From Sphingomonas sp. (lineage in GTDB: Bacteria; Pseudomonadota; Alphaproteobacteria; Sphingomonadales; Sphingomonadaceae), in the NCBI RefSeq assembly GCF_017744835.1, contig NZ_JAGIAM010000001.1, positions 248,001-312,000 of the forward strand: 64,000 bases of DNA, read 5' to 3'. Every line of letters begins with the position of its first letter. Position 1 is the stretch's first letter. The translations under genes were made by a program, and so were the position numbers. The notes under the pieces were generated by a model that saw only the letters and a list, made by a program, of their open reading frames with translations, had not been told where the DNA came from and did no database searches. Positions 36,283 to 47,362 of this stretch are shown here, one piece after another.

Positions 36283-39200
36283 TTATAAGTGGAAGTCGCT
36301 GGCAGTGAATTGGTAGCCCGGCGCCTGCGTAGTGACTGCAATCGACAGATCGGCCACGCCGTCGCCGTTGAGGTCGGCCTCGACCAGCCATGCAGTCCCG
36401 CTGCCAGTCACTCGGAGCTGCCCGGCGACATGGCCGAAGCCTGCCGTGCCGATAAAGGCGAAGGCCGAGTCGCCGGCACCGGCGCCATTGGCGTCGAGCA
36501 GGCTCAGGTCGAGCACATCGCCTGCAGCGAAATCCGTCACTCGATCGCGCGCGGCGAGCGCGGTCTCACCGAACACGAAGCGGTCGTTGCCCGCGCCGCC
36601 CGTGAGGAGATTGGCAGCCCAGTCTCCCGCCAGCACATCGTCGAAGCCCGAGCCGACGACATTCTCCACCGACACCAATGTATCCACGCCGGCTCCCCGG
36701 GTGTCCTGCTCCTCGGTCCAGGACAGATCGATCTCAACCCCGGTCTGCGCCGCCGCATAAGTGACCGTGTCGATGCCGGCACCACCCCAGATCGTATCGT
36801 CACCAGCCCCGCCGTCGAGCAGGTCGTCCGCCTCGCCACCCCAAACGCTGTCATGGCCCTCGCCGCCCGTCTCGATGTCGCTACCGCCGCCGCCGCTCAA
36901 CCAGTCCTGCCCTGCGTCGCCCGCCAGCACATTACCGACACCGTCTCCGGTCAGCACATCGTCGAACCCCGAGCCGCTGATGTTCTCCACGCTCTGGAGT
37001 ACATCGACACCGGCGCCGCCGGTGTCCTGCGGACCCATGTTGGAAAGGTCCACGACCACGCCCGCACTGGCGCTTCCATAGCCAACCGTGTCGTTGCCCG
37101 CGCCGCCGATTAGCGTGTCGTCTCCCCCACCACCGGAGAGCCAGTCGTTCCCCGCCCCGGCGTCGATCCGGTTGGCGCCATCGCTGCCCGTCAGAATATC
37201 GTCGAAGGCCGAGCCGGTGACATTCTCGATAGCGACGAGCGTGTCCACGCCCGCCCCACCAGTCTGCTGCGCGCCGGCGAACAACAAGTTAACCGCAATC
37301 CCCGATGTCGCGCGCGAATAGTCCGCAGTATCGACGCCGTCACCACCGTCGAGGCGATCGTTGCCCGCTCCACCGTCAAGCACATCAGCCCCGGTACCGC
37401 CGTAGAGCAGGTCATCGCCGATGCCGCCGACGAGCCGGTCGTTATCGGCGCCGCCCCGGAGCACATCGTTTCCGCCTCCCCCGTCGATCGTGTCGTTGCC
37501 GCCGCCGCCGCTAAGATAATCGCCTCCCAACCCGCCGGTGAGAACGGTAGAGTTCGGGTCCTCAACGATCTGGCCGGCGATCCGCAGCTGCCGCGAAGCC
37601 GGCCCGGTCTCGGCGAGGATGAAAGCGCCGTTGGTGATGGATAGCACGCTTTCGCCCACGCCATCTCCGTCGGCATCGCCGATCAGCACCGTCTGCCCGG
37701 CTTCTGCAACGAAGCGATATTCGCCGGCCCGGCCGGTAAACTCTCCGGCTCCCAGGAAATAGCCGCCCGCGGAAGCCGCGGTGATGCTGATCAGGTCTGT
37801 GCTGTCGAGATCGGTGATGGTCGCACCACCGAAGCCGGTGTATTGCGCAAAGGCGAAAGTGTCCGCGCCGCCGCCCCCGGTGTACACGTCGCCTTGGCCG
37901 GTCGCGGTCTCGCCGCTCGCGAAACGATCCACGCCCGCCCCGCCCTTCACGATGTCACTCCGGTCGGTCAGGAGATAAGTCAGGCTCACCGTTGCTGCCG
38001 AGGCGTCGACCCGTAGCCCGCTCCCTTGCCTGGTGCCGAGCTGGAAGACTTCCCCGTTGCGCACGCTCAGCGTCGGCCCAACGGCCTGGGTCAAAACGGT
38101 GGCGTCTGCGGTTTGGCTGACCAATACCGGATTGGCGTTCGCGGCGTTGTCGGTCGTAAACACGATGGTGTCGACCCCGGCGCCGGCGTCGATCGTGCCC
38201 GATCCACCTCCCACCGAGAAGTTGTCGGCGCCGCTCCCTCCCAAAAGCGTGTGCGTACCGCCCAGGACGTTGACCGTGAGCGCGGTAATCAGCTGGCTCG
38301 CGTCAAGGGCCACGTTGTTGCCCGTGACGTCGGAGAGAACAATTGCGTCGATCGTCGAATAGAGGGTGTCGATAGCTCCCGACGCATCCGTCAGCCGGCC
38401 GCTGTTCGCGTCGGAGCTGACGATACGGTAGCTGTGCTGCCCCGCGCCGAGCCCGAGCTCTGCCGCATCAAGCTCGAGTACATCGCCGCCCTCGCCGCCA
38501 TCAACCCAATCCTTGCCGCGGCTGATCTTGATCCTGTCGTTGCCGGCGAGGCCGAGGACCTCGTCCTCGCCCGTCGTTCCCCCGATCCTGTCAATGCCGG
38601 CGGTGCCCCGAATCTGGTTCACATCGACCTGCAGGACCCTCGAGGCCGGTGAGGTTTCGCGAAGCGTCATAGCGCGATTGGAAAGCGTGAGCACGCTCTC
38701 GCCCACGCCGTCCCCATCCGCGTCACCGATCAGGAGCGTCTGATCCCCGTCCGTCGTGTAGCGAATCTCGCCTGCCGTTCCGCTGAACGCCGCTGTGCCG
38801 ATAAAGCGCACGCTGCCGCTCATATAGAGATTGAGCCGGTCCTGAGGCGCGAAATCGGTGATGGTGGCGCCGGCGAGTGCCGCGAACGTCGAGAAATCGA
38901 AGCTGTCACTCCCAAGCCCGCCCGTGAACACGTCTCCAGCCCCCACCGCGCTGGAAGACGAGTAGAAATGGTTGGCCGCTGCGCCGCCGATGAGGCGGTC
39001 CGCGAAGGCAGTCGAAGTAAAATCGACCGCGGCGGCCACTCGAGAGCTATCGGCAAGCAGCGGCCCGTTGACGGCAGCGATATCGAACCGTTCGATGTTG
39101 CGGGCCATCAGACTGGACTTGCCTGCCTGGGATATGGTCGTGAGGCCACCCAGTTCGGTTAGGGTGACGGAACCTGCGTTGACCGAATTGTCGATCGTCG

Positions 39201-41709
39201 TCCGCAGTACGTCGTTTCCGGTTCCGCCATCGAAGCTACCCGAGCCACCGGCGATAATGAACTGGTCGTCGCCCGCCGCACCCCATATCGCGTGCGAACC
39301 CGCCGACAGCATCACATTGAGGGCAAGGCCGGCAGCATTCCTCGCGTCGACCGTCACATTGCCGTTGGCATTGTCGGTCAGCCAAATCGTCTCGATGCCC
39401 GTGAAGCTGGTATCGAGTGCTCCCGATGCATCGCTCGCGCTACTAGCCGTTATCGTGTAGCGGTGCGCCCCCGCGGGGAGCCTAAGCGCGGCGGAAGATA
39501 TTGCGAGCAGGTCCGTTCCTGCTCCGCCATCGATTACGTCATGCCCTAGCGAGGCATTGATATAGTCGGAGCCACCCAGCGTCAGAATGGTCTGATCGGC
39601 GATGCTCCCGGCGATCGTGTCGTTCCCTTCGCTTCCAACCACCTGAGTGGGAACGCGCTTCAGGAACTCGGAGCCGGGCGAGGTCTCGTCGAGGTGGAAG
39701 CTGCCGGTGAGCGTGAGCGTGCTGTCACCGACACCGTCGCCGTCCGCATCCCCGATCAGCAGCGTCTGTCCGGCCTGGCGTACATAGCGGATCTCACCGG
39801 CGGTCCCGCTGAACGCCGCGGTTCCGATAAAGGACAGCCCGCCAATCAGATGCAGGTCGATCTGGTCCTGCTCGGAAAAATCCGTGATCGTTGCCCCGTC
39901 CAGCGCGGCGAAGGTGTAGAAATCGAACCAGTCGGCCCCGCCACCGCCCGTGAATACGTCCCCCGCGCCGATCGCGGCCGGCGACGAATAGAAATGATTG
40001 TTCCCAGCTCCTCCGACCAAGGTGTCGGCAAAGGCTGTGGAAGTGACGTTGAACGCGCTGGTCGTCGCGGATGCGTCGAGCCGTAGCGCGCCGCCTGTCG
40101 ACCAGATCTCAAGACTTTCGAAATTGCGCGCGACCAGGTCGCTCGTGCCGGTCTGCGCGAGCGTGGCCACGCCGTTCGCCTCGGTCAGCGTCAGCGGATT
40201 GCTATTGGCCGCCGTATCGACCCGGATCGAAAGCCGGTCGGTGCCCGCGCCGCCGTCGAACACGCCCGAGCCGCCCAGGACAGTGACGCTGTCGTCGCCC
40301 GCGCCTGCGGTCACCGCGTGCGTGCCAGTCGAAACCTCGATCGAAATCGGGGTTTCGCCGATGGCGCTCGCATCGAGCGTCACGTCGCTGTCACTCGAAT
40401 CGGTGAACCAGAGGCGCTCGATCCCGGTGAAGCTGGTGTCGAGTGCGCCCGAAGCGTCGAAGAGGCGATCCGCGGTGATCGTGTAAAGGTGCGGCCCCGA
40501 GTCCAAGCGCAGCGTCGCCGAATGGATCCACAGGCTGTCCGTTCCAGCGCCGGCATCGATCACGTCATGCCCGCGCGACGCATGGATTTCATCGTCGCCG
40601 CCCAAGGTGTTGATCACCTGATCCGCCGAGCTCCCGGATACGGTGTCGTGCCCCCCGGTGCCCGTGACCTGGTCCGGCGCGCGCCGCAGCATCCACGGCT
40701 GGGAAATGTCTTCGGCAATCTGGAAGCTGCCCGTCAGGGTAAGCGTGCTGTCGCCGATGCCGTCGCCGTCCGCATCGGCGATCAGCAGAGTCTCGGTGGT
40801 GCCTCGAACGTAGCGGATCTCGCCTGCAGCGCCACTGAAAGCGGCGGTGCCGATGAAGCGCAGCGTCGGGGAAGTATTGAGCAGGTAGATTCCGTCATCT
40901 TCGGAGAAGTCGGTGATCGTCGTGCCGTTCAGGGCGGCGAAGGTCCAGAACTGGAAGATGTCGGCGCCGCCGCCCCCGGTGAACACGTCGGCGCTGCCTG
41001 CCGAACCGGACATGGCATAAAAGAAGCCACCCCCCGCGCCGCCGATGATCGTGTCGCTGCCGGCGGAGGCGGAGAAGCTGATCGCGCCCGCCGTGGTCGA
41101 CGCATCTACGCGCAACGCGCCGCTCGTGGTACCGATGTCGATGCTCTCGAAGTTGGTCGCGACGAGGTCCGCACGGCCGGACTGGGCCAGGAGCGTCACG
41201 CCCGCGGACTCCGTCACCGTCACCATGCCGGTGTTCGCCGCATTGTCGAACGTGACCCTCAGCAGGTCGTTGCCCGCCCCCCCGTCGACCGTCCCAGCCG
41301 CGCCGTGCACCGCTATCTGATCGCTGCCCGCCCCGCCTTTCACATCGACCGTGTCGGCCTGCAGGGTCAGCAGGAGGTCGACGGCACTGAGTGCACTGGC
41401 GTCGACAGTCACTTCGTCGGTATCCAGGTCGGTCAGCCCGATCTTCTCGATCCGGGTGAAGCTGGTATCGAGCGCTCCGGAGCCGTCGGATAAATGATCC
41501 GCGCTTATCGTATAGTGGTGCGGGGCGGCCGGCAGCGCGAGCGGTACCGAGTGGACGAACAGCCAGTCGGTACCGTCGCCGCCATCGACCGAGTCATGCC
41601 CGCGCGAGGTGTCGATCTGATCGTTGCCGCCCTGCGCGGCGATAACGTCATCGCCGGCAGTGCCGCTGATCGACTCACCCGCGTCGGTGCCGATGATGTT
41701 GTTCGCCAT
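36283..41709 (-). CDS. large RTX/calcium-loop repeat protein (1808 residues)
   Basis: Starts at ATG 41709 with RBS gggg. No classical signal peptide, as for type I-secreted RTX proteins. Residues ~1-1390 are four tandem modules of the same layout: a short GGxGxD start, a central beta region ([14 protein letters not shown]), a [12 protein letters not shown]-like strand set, a TITDFSExD helix, a GTAAFSGxAGEIRY strand and an EF-hand-like loop DADGDGVG(D/E)S. The four loops at 40747, 39721, 38695 and 37648 are spaced 1026, 1026 and 1047 bp apart. Residues ~1390-1700 are GGxGxDxLx nonapeptide RTX repeats, and the C-terminus has a fifth loop ([11 protein letters not shown]) and a [14 protein letters not shown] secretion end. 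Ca2+-dependent folding after export is expected; the target or adhesion role is unknown. No T1SS genes adjacent. Confidence 0.88.
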   Translation of the reverse strand: MANNIIGTDAGESISGTAGDDVIAAQGGNDQIDTSRGHDSVDGGDGTDWLFVHSVPLALPAAPHHYTISADHLSDGSGALDTSFTRIEKIGLTDLDTDEVTVDASALSAVDLLLTLQADTVDVKGGAGSDQIAVHGAAGTVDGGAGNDLLRVTFDNAANTGMVTVTESAGVTLLAQSGRADLVATNFESIDIGTTSGALRVDASTTAGAISFSASAGSDTIIGGAGGGFFYAMSGSAGSADVFTGGGGADIFQFWTFAALNGTTITDFSEDDGIYLLNTSPTLRFIGTAAFSGAAGEIRYVRGTTETLLIADADGDGIGDSTLTLTGSFQIAEDISQPWMLRRAPDQVTGTGGHDTVSGSSADQVINTLGGDDEIHASRGHDVIDAGAGTDSLWIHSATLRLDSGPHLYTITADRLFDASGALDTSFTGIERLWFTDSSDSDVTLDASAIGETPISIEVSTGTHAVTAGAGDDSVTVLGGSGVFDGGAGTDRLSIRVDTAANSNPLTLTEANGVATLAQTGTSDLVARNFESLEIWSTGGALRLDASATTSAFNVTSTAFADTLVGGAGNNHFYSSPAAIGAGDVFTGGGGADWFDFYTFAALDGATITDFSEQDQIDLHLIGGLSFIGTAAFSGTAGEIRYVRQAGQTLLIGDADGDGVGDSTLTLTGSFHLDETSPGSEFLKRVPTQVVGSEGNDTIAGSIADQTILTLGGSDYINASLGHDVIDGGAGTDLLAISSAALRLPAGAHRYTITASSASDASGALDTSFTGIETIWLTDNANGNVTVDARNAAGLALNVMLSAGSHAIWGAAGDDQFIIAGGSGSFDGGTGNDVLRTTIDNSVNAGSVTLTELGGLTTISQAGKSSLMARNIERFDIAAVNGPLLADSSRVAAAVDFTSTAFADRLIGGAAANHFYSSSSAVGAGDVFTGGLGSDSFDFSTFAALAGATITDFAPQDRLNLYMSGSVRFIGTAAFSGTAGEIRYTTDGDQTLLIGDADGDGVGESVLTLSNRAMTLRETSPASRVLQVDVNQIRGTAGIDRIGGTTGEDEVLGLAGNDRIKISRGKDWVDGGEGGDVLELDAAELGLGAGQHSYRIVSSDANSGRLTDASGAIDTLYSTIDAIVLSDVTGNNVALDASQLITALTVNVLGGTHTLLGGSGADNFSVGGGSGTIDAGAGVDTIVFTTDNAANANPVLVSQTADATVLTQAVGPTLSVRNGEVFQLGTRQGSGLRVDASAATVSLTYLLTDRSDIVKGGAGVDRFASGETATGQGDVYTGGGGADTFAFAQYTGFGGATITDLDSTDLISITAASAGGYFLGAGEFTGRAGEYRFVAEAGQTVLIGDADGDGVGESVLSITNGAFILAETGPASRQLRIAGQIVEDPNSTVLTGGLGGDYLSGGGGNDTIDGGGGNDVLRGGADNDRLVGGIGDDLLYGGTGADVLDGGAGNDRLDGGDGVDTADYSRATSGIAVNLLFAGAQQTGGAGVDTLVAIENVTGSAFDDILTGSDGANRIDAGAGNDWLSGGGGDDTLIGGAGNDTVGYGSASAGVVVDLSNMGPQDTGGAGVDVLQSVENISGSGFDDVLTGDGVGNVLAGDAGQDWLSGGGGSDIETGGEGHDSVWGGEADDLLDGGAGDDTIWGGAGIDTVTYAAAQTGVEIDLSWTEEQDTRGAGVDTLVSVENVVGSGFDDVLAGDWAANLLTGGAGNDRFVFGETALAARDRVTDFAAGDVLDLSLLDANGAGAGDSAFAFIGTAGFGHVAGQLRVTGSGTAWLVEADLNGDGVADLSIAVTTQAPGYQFTASDFHL

Positions 41710-41905
41710 GAATCCCCCTTCGCCTCCGGAAGCCGGAGGTTGCATACATGCCAATTACCGGGGGAGTGCGGCCCCGAGGCCTCGCCCGTCATAAGCCGCC
41801 GCCCGGACGCTTCCGTGACGACGACGCAATATTTCGCTGATCTTTATTTATCCCGCAAGCACTTCGGCGATACAGTTGCAAACCGCGCTGTATCGTCCGG
41901 GCACA

Positions 41906-42350
41906 TCAGAGCAGGAAGTCGCCAGTGGTGAACTGGTACCCCGCCGCCTGGGTAGTGACCTCGATCGACAGGTCGGCCATGCCGTCGCCGTTGAGGTCCG
42001 CCTCGACCAGCCAGGCAGTGCCGTCGCCGGGGACGCGGAGCTGCCCGGCCACGCCACCGAAGCTGCCCGCGCCGATGAACGCCAGCGCGCTGTCGATCCG
42101 GCTCAGATCGAGCACGTCGCCCGCCGCGAAGTCGGTGACATGGTCGCGCGCGCCGAGCGCCGTCTCGCCGAACACGAAGCGGTCGTTGCCGGCGCCGCCG
42201 GTGAGCAGGTTGGCGCCCCAGCCCCGCCAGCACGTCGTCGAAGCCCGAGCCCACGATATTCTCGATCGAGACCAGCGTGCCGGTGTCCGCACGCGCCTGT
42301 TCTGGTCCTCGAACCATCAGGTCGACGTCGACGGCCGCGGCATGGCTTCT
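41906..42350 (-). pseudogene. frameshifted 3' remnant of a second RTX gene
   Basis: The minus strand reads a protein nearly identical in plan to the last ~150 residues of the intact RTX gene next to it. The first part ([29 protein letters not shown]) is in one frame. After a single-base loss near 42221-42228 (compare GDWAANLL in the intact gene with the broken GLG/WGANLL) the match continues in the next frame ([56 protein letters not shown], ending YQFTTGDFLL) to a stop at 41906. No start or upstream RTX portion remains. It lies 196 bases before the start of the intact gene, same strand. Confidence 0.85.
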
Positions 42351-42445
42351 GTTTTGCGCAAGGGCTTGCCCGAAATAGCTCCCAAGGCGAACCATGCCGG
42401 AAAGGCGCAGCGGCGGCGCATCTGACCACGCCGCCGCCGCGGTGC

Positions 42446-44020
42446 TCAACGGAGCGAATAGGCAGTCATTATCGTGCCGGTCCCGAGTTGCGGGACCACG
42501 ATCAGCTTCCCGTCAGGCGAGAGCGCGAGTTGGCCCGGCGTTGATGCCGACCAGACAGTCGCATGCGTGCTCAGCGAAACCGCGTAAACCTTGGCGGTGG
42601 TCGAGAAGAACAGCAGATTGTCGGTCACTATCATGTTGCCTACGAACTGCTCGCCGGCTGGCAGCGGCCACGACCAGCGAACCTTTCCGTCGTCCTCGCC
42701 GATCGCATCGAGTTGCCCCTGGGTGTTGCTGCCGGCGAAGAGGACGCCGTTCCCCAGTGCGGGCGCGATATTGTAGCTGTTCGCGGTACGCCAAGCGACC
42801 TGCCCGGCGTCGAGATCGTAGCTCACCAGCGGAAAGGCAATGGGGTAGGTGCCCATGCCACTTCCTGAATAGGCGATGGCGTTCTTGCGCGCACCCAGTA
42901 TAGGGCCGCCGGCATAGGAATAGCCGTTCCATTGCCAGAAGGGATCGGCGATGCTCTTCACCAGCGAGCCATCCGTGCGCCGGAATACGTCCAGTCCGCC
43001 GGAATAATAATAGACATATTGGTCGTCCGCTGCCGGAGTCTCCCCGTCCCACACGCGCCCTCCGCTGCCATTCGCTGTCCAGCGCGTCGTGCCGTCGTCG
43101 AGATTGTAGCCGTAGACGACGTTGCCGTAATAGCCCGACGCCAGATAGAGCTCGCGATCAATGACGGTCGGCTGCGCGAATTGCGACCATTGCGCAGCGA
43201 ACAGCATGTTGCGGACGAACTGGCCGTTGGTCGCACCGAGCGTCACGATCCGATTGTCGCTGGAAGACGTACTCATGGTGACTACATGCACTTGGTCGCC
43301 GGCCACGGCCGGCCCGCCCGCGCTGTGGATCTGACCGATGTCATAGTTCCAGCGTTGCGTGCCGTTCGCGCTGTTCAACGCATGGACGCTGGTTAACCCC
43401 GTCGACGAGACGCGGGTGACGAACAGGCTGTCGCCCTTCGCCGCGATCGGGCGGAAGGATTGGGTGCCCGCGGGGGACCATTCCCAGGCCTTGACGATCT
43501 TTTGCGGGTCGAACGTCGCATGGACGAAGCCGGTGTGCGCGGGCGTGCGCTGGAACGTCCCCCAGTCGAGCAGCTTGACGTCGAGCGTGTAACGGAAGGT
43601 CTGGGTCGAGCCCGGATAGACTTCGTTGCAGGCCTGATCGCGGCACAGGCGGAAGGTCACGTCACCGGTCCGGTTCTCCGCGCTCAGCCCGCGCAGGCTG
43701 CTGAGCTTGACGGCATAGCTCTTGCCCGTCTGGACGATGTCGCCGTCCTGCGTCAGCACGGCGGCATCGAAGCCAATCTTGGGATAGATCGGGTCACTGG
43801 TGCTGCCGCTATAGGTAGCGGTGAAGGCGAAGGCGGCGCGGGAATCGGTCTCCGACGCCACCTGCGTTTGCGCGGCGGTATCGAGCGTCACCGATAGCGT
43901 CGGAATTGCCGGCGGCTGGACGACCGTGCCGCCCCCTCCGCCGCCGCCCGCGCTATTCCCCCCGCCACCCGAACACGCCGCGAGCAGACCCAAGCCGATC
44001 ACCGGAAACACGCGCCGCAT
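42446..44020 (-). CDS. PQQ-like beta-propeller lipoprotein
   Basis: 524 residues from ATG 44020 (RBS ggggg). Lipobox LLAAC (residue ~16), a poly-Gly/Pro linker, an Ig-like or CalX-like N-terminal domain (~45-175), then an eight-blade-type propeller of PQQ/BamB repeats (VHALNSANGTQRWNY, VYGYNLDDGTTRW, SYDLDAGQVAWRT, AIGEDDGKVRWSWPLP, VYAVSLSTHATVW). Such proteins act in the periplasm or on the outer membrane. The enzyme cofactor residues of true PQQ dehydrogenases are not evident. It lies just upstream of the RTX remnant, same strand. Confidence 0.8.
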   Translation of the reverse strand: MRRVFPVIGLGLLAACSGGGGNSAGGGGGGGTVVQPPAIPTLSVTLDTAAQTQVASETDSRAAFAFTATYSGSTSDPIYPKIGFDAAVLTQDGDIVQTGKSYAVKLSSLRGLSAENRTGDVTFRLCRDQACNEVYPGSTQTFRYTLDVKLLDWGTFQRTPAHTGFVHATFDPQKIVKAWEWSPAGTQSFRPIAAKGDSLFVTRVSSTGLTSVHALNSANGTQRWNYDIGQIHSAGGPAVAGDQVHVVTMSTSSSDNRIVTLGATNGQFVRNMLFAAQWSQFAQPTVIDRELYLASGYYGNVVYGYNLDDGTTRWTANGSGGRVWDGETPAADDQYVYYYSGGLDVFRRTDGSLVKSIADPFWQWNGYSYAGGPILGARKNAIAYSGSGMGTYPIAFPLVSYDLDAGQVAWRTANSYNIAPALGNGVLFAGSNTQGQLDAIGEDDGKVRWSWPLPAGEQFVGNMIVTDNLLFFSTTAKVYAVSLSTHATVWSASTPGQLALSPDGKLIVVPQLGTGTIMTAYSLR

Positions 44021-44240
44021 CAATCCCCCCGAATTCATCAATAAACGAACAGAAATTATTCTGATCACGCGCAAATAATCGCAGCTATTCCATCCATGCA
44101 ACGACTTTTGCCTCCGTCCTCCGGCGCGTTTCCGGACATGCCCGATACCGCCCAGGCATCGAGACTGATCGCGCGGGTTCCGTGCCCACCCCTCGCATCT
44201 CGCGGCTCCGCACCCTATCTCCCCTCTGGAATCCCCTTCA

Positions 44241-44255
44241 GAACAAAGCTAGAAC
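44241..44255 (+). promoter_or_regulatory. LexA (SOS) box of uvrA
   Basis: GAACAAAGCTAGAAC matches the alphaproteobacterial LexA operator GAAC-N7-GAAC (complement GTTC-N7-GTTC) exactly. It lies 7 bases before the uvrA start codon at 44263, where bound LexA would block transcription or initiation. Known alphaproteobacterial uvrA genes are LexA-regulated. Confidence 0.85.
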
Positions 44256-44262
44256 TCCACGC

Positions 44263-47200
44263 ATGGCACTCACGACAATCTCCGTCCGCGGCGCGCGCGA
44301 GCACAACCTCAAGGGCGTGGACATCGACATCCCGCGCGATACGCTGACGGTGATCACCGGCCTGTCGGGCTCGGGCAAATCCTCGCTCGCGTTCGACACC
44401 ATCTATGCCGAGGGGCAGCGCCGCTACGTCGAGTCGCTCAGCGCCTATGCGCGCCAGTTCCTCGAGCTGATGCAGAAGCCCGACGTCGATCATATCGAGG
44501 GCCTCTCCCCCGCCATCTCGATCGAGCAGAAGACCACCAGCCGCAACCCGCGCTCGACGGTCGCCACCGTCACCGAGATCTACGACTACATGCGCCTGCT
44601 CTGGGCGCGCGTCGGCGTGCCCTATTCGCCGGCCACGGGCCTTCCGATCGCCGCGCAGACCGTCAGCCAGATGGTCGACCGCGTCCTCGCGCTCCCCGAA
44701 GGCACGCGCCTGCTCCTCCTCGCCCCCGTCGTCCGCGGCCGCAAGGGCGAGTATCGCAAGGAGCTTGCCGAATGGCAGAAGGCGGGTTTCCAGCGCGTCC
44801 GCATCGACGGCGAGACCTATCTGATCGAGGACGCCCCCGCGCTCGACAAGAAGTACAAGCACGACATCGAGGTGGTGGTCGACCGGCTGGTGGTCCGCCC
44901 CGACATCGCCACGCGGCTGGCGGAGAGCTTCGAGCAGGCGCTCAAGCTCGCCGAGGGGCTGGCCTATGTGGACCTGGTGGACACCACCGTCGCCGAGCTG
45001 ACCGGCAGCGGCTCCGGCGCTCCCCTCCCGCTTGCGGGAGGGGTCGGGGGAGGGGCCGTCCGCGAGATGCCCCAGACGTTCGTGGCGGAGGGAGATGCCC
45101 CCTCCCCTAACCCTTCCCGCGAGCGGGAGGGGAACCTCAAAGGCGCCGGCATCCCCGCCAACCGCATCGTCTTCTCCGAGAAGTTCGCCTGCCCCGTCAG
45201 CGGCTTCACCATCGCCGAGATCGAGCCCCGCCTCTTCTCGTTCAACGCCCCGCAGGGCGCCTGCCCGGCGTGCGACGGCCTCGGCGAGAAGCTCGAGTTC
45301 GACGAGGACCTCGTCGTCCCCAACCATGATCTCAGCATCAAGAAGGGCGCGATCGTCCCCTGGGCCAAGTCCAACCCGCCCTCGCCCTATTATATGCAGG
45401 TGCTCGGCTCCCTCGCGCGCGAGTTCGGCTTCAGCCTCGAGACGCCGTGGAAGGACCTGCCCGGCGAGGTCCGACTCATCATCCTCCACGGCACCGGCGG
45501 CAAGCCCGTCACGCTCACCTTCGTCGACGGCCGCAAGAGCTACGACGTGCGCAAGCCGTTCGAGGGCGTGATCGGCAACCTCAACCGCCGCATGCTCCAG
45601 ACCGAGAGCGCGTGGATGCGCGAGGAGCTGTCGAAGTACCAGGCCGCGCACCCCTGCGAGACCTGCGGCGGCGCGCGCCTCAAGCCCGAGGCGCTCGCGG
45701 TCAAGGTCGCGGGCGAGGACATCAGCCACGCCACCCGCCTCTCGGTGGTCGATGCGCTCGCCTGGTTCCAGAAGCTCCCCGCCACGCTCACCGATCAGCA
45801 GCGCGAGATCGCCCGCGCGATCCTCAAGGAGATCGACGAGCGGCTCGGCTTCCTCAACAATGTCGGGCTCGATTATCTCAACCTCGATCGCACCAGCGGC
45901 ACGCTGTCGGGCGGCGAGAGCCAGCGCATCCGCCTCGCGAGCCAGATAGGTTCGGGACTGTCGGGCGTTTTGTACGTATTGGATGAGCCGAGCATCGGCC
46001 TCCACCAGCGCGACAACGACATGCTGCTCGCCACCCTCAAGCGGCTGCGCGATCTCGGCAACACCGTGCTCGTCGTCGAGCATGACGAGGACGCGATCCG
46101 CACCGCCGACTATGTCATCGACATGGGGCCGGGCGCCGGCGTCCACGGCGGCGAGGTGGTGGCGCAGGGCACGCTCGACCAGCTGCTCGCCTCCACCGGC
46201 AGCGTCACCGCAGACTATCTCAACGGCACGCGCGAAGTCCCCCTGCCGGCCAAGCGCCGCAAGGGGACGGGCAAGAAGCTAACCGTCCACAACGCCACCG
46301 CGAACAATCTGCGCGGCGTCACCGCCAGCCTGCCGCTCGGCACCTTCACCTGCATCACCGGCGTCTCGGGCTCGGGCAAGTCGAGCTTCACGATCGACAC
46401 GCTCTACGCCGCCGCCGCGCGCCAGCTCAACGGCGCGCGCATGCTCGCGGGCAAGCACGAGAAGATCACCGGGCTCGAGCATTGCGACAAGGTGATCGAC
46501 ATCGACCAGTCGCCGATCGGCCGCACCCCGCGCTCGAACCCGGCGACCTACACCGGCGCCTTCACCAACATCCGCGACTGGTTCGCCGGCCTGCCCGAGG
46601 CGCAGGAGCGCGGCTACAAGCCCGGCCGCTTCAGCTTCAACGTCAAGGGCGGCCGCTGCGAGGCGTGCCAGGGCGACGGCGTGCTCAAGATCGAGATGCA
46701 CTTCCTGCCCGACGTCTATGTCACCTGCGACGTCTGCCACGGCCAGCGCTACAACCGCGAGACGCTGGAAGTGAAGTTCAAGGGCAAGAGCATCGCCGAC
46801 GTGCTCGACATGACGGTCGAGGACGCCGTCGAGTTCTTCAAGGCGGTCCCGCCAATCCGCGACAAGATGGCGATGCTGGCCGAAGTCGGCCTCGGCTACG
46901 TCAAGGTCGGCCAGCAGGCGACCACGCTCTCGGGCGGCGAGGCGCAGCGCGTCAAGCTCGCCAAGGAACTCAGCCGCCGCGCCACCGGCCAGACGCTCTA
47001 CATCCTCGACGAGCCCACCACCGGCCTCCATTTCGAGGACGTGCGCAAGCTGCTCGAAGTGCTCCACGCGCTGGTCGAGCAGGGCAACACCGTGGTGGTG
47101 ATCGAGCACAATCTCGACGTCATCAAGACCGCCGACTGGATCCTCGACCTGGGCCCCGAAGGCGGCGTCAAGGGCGGCGAGATCGTGGCGGAAGGCACGC

Positions 47201-47298
47201 CCGAGCAGGTGGCGAAGGAGCCGCGCAGCTATACGGGGAAGTATCTGGCGCCGCTGCTGGAGAAGGGCGCGCGGAAGGTGAGCGTGGCGGCGGAGTGA
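44263..47298 (+). CDS. uvrA: excinuclease ABC subunit A
   Basis: 1011 residues from ATG 44263. Two ABC ATPase halves each with Walker A ([14 protein letters not shown] near residue 38, [14 protein letters not shown] near 705), signature motifs ([24 protein letters not shown]) and Walker B ([20 protein letters not shown]). Zinc modules CPVSGF...CPACDG and CEACQGDG...CDVCHGQ are complete. It finds DNA damage with UvrB. It is ~70 residues longer than the usual ~940 because residues ~254-296 come from an inserted palindromic element (45021-45133) that keeps the frame. SOS-controlled via the box at 44241. Confidence 0.96.
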   Translation: MALTTISVRGAREHNLKGVDIDIPRDTLTVITGLSGSGKSSLAFDTIYAEGQRRYVESLSAYARQFLELMQKPDVDHIEGLSPAISIEQKTTSRNPRSTVATVTEIYDYMRLLWARVGVPYSPATGLPIAAQTVSQMVDRVLALPEGTRLLLLAPVVRGRKGEYRKELAEWQKAGFQRVRIDGETYLIEDAPALDKKYKHDIEVVVDRLVVRPDIATRLAESFEQALKLAEGLAYVDLVDTTVAELTGSGSGAPLPLAGGVGGGAVREMPQTFVAEGDAPSPNPSREREGNLKGAGIPANRIVFSEKFACPVSGFTIAEIEPRLFSFNAPQGACPACDGLGEKLEFDEDLVVPNHDLSIKKGAIVPWAKSNPPSPYYMQVLGSLAREFGFSLETPWKDLPGEVRLIILHGTGGKPVTLTFVDGRKSYDVRKPFEGVIGNLNRRMLQTESAWMREELSKYQAAHPCETCGGARLKPEALAVKVAGEDISHATRLSVVDALAWFQKLPATLTDQQREIARAILKEIDERLGFLNNVGLDYLNLDRTSGTLSGGESQRIRLASQIGSGLSGVLYVLDEPSIGLHQRDNDMLLATLKRLRDLGNTVLVVEHDEDAIRTADYVIDMGPGAGVHGGEVVAQGTLDQLLASTGSVTADYLNGTREVPLPAKRRKGTGKKLTVHNATANNLRGVTASLPLGTFTCITGVSGSGKSSFTIDTLYAAAARQLNGARMLAGKHEKITGLEHCDKVIDIDQSPIGRTPRSNPATYTGAFTNIRDWFAGLPEAQERGYKPGRFSFNVKGGRCEACQGDGVLKIEMHFLPDVYVTCDVCHGQRYNRETLEVKFKGKSIADVLDMTVEDAVEFFKAVPPIRDKMAMLAEVGLGYVKVGQQATTLSGGEAQRVKLAKELSRRATGQTLYILDEPTTGLHFEDVRKLLEVLHALVEQGNTVVVIEHNLDVIKTADWILDLGPEGGVKGGEIVAEGTPEQVAKEPRSYTGKYLAPLLEKGARKVSVAAE
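45021..45133. repeat. palindromic element inserted in frame within uvrA
   Basis: Left arm (45021-45056) begins tcccctcccgcttgcggg and contains an internal hairpin cccctcccgc-tt-gcgggagggg. Right arm (45097-45133) is its imperfect reverse complement, with hairpin ccttcccgc-ga-gcgggagg. Together they form a ~113-bp composite inverted element. It encodes the non-conserved [14 protein letters not shown] and [14 protein letters not shown] segments just before zinc finger 1 of UvrA. The form is that of REP/BIME-type mobile palindromes of sphingomonads and relatives. Confidence 0.8.
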
Positions 47299-47362
47299 AG
47301 GAGAACCAATCACTTGCGGTATAAAACGTACGTGCTAGGCATTCGATGGGGGATGCTTTCGC

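Noticed and set aside
37330..37560. Short tandem DNA repeats resembling a CRISPR-like array
   Set aside because: The repeats are coding GGxGxD nonapeptides in frame, with no unique spacers of constant length.
40318..41493. Open frame antisense to the RTX gene
   Set aside because: No recognisable protein features; it mirrors the low-stop repeats of the coding strand.
44964..45374. Open frames opposite the uvrA insertion
   Set aside because: They arise from the palindromic element being open in several frames; only the uvrA frame is supported.
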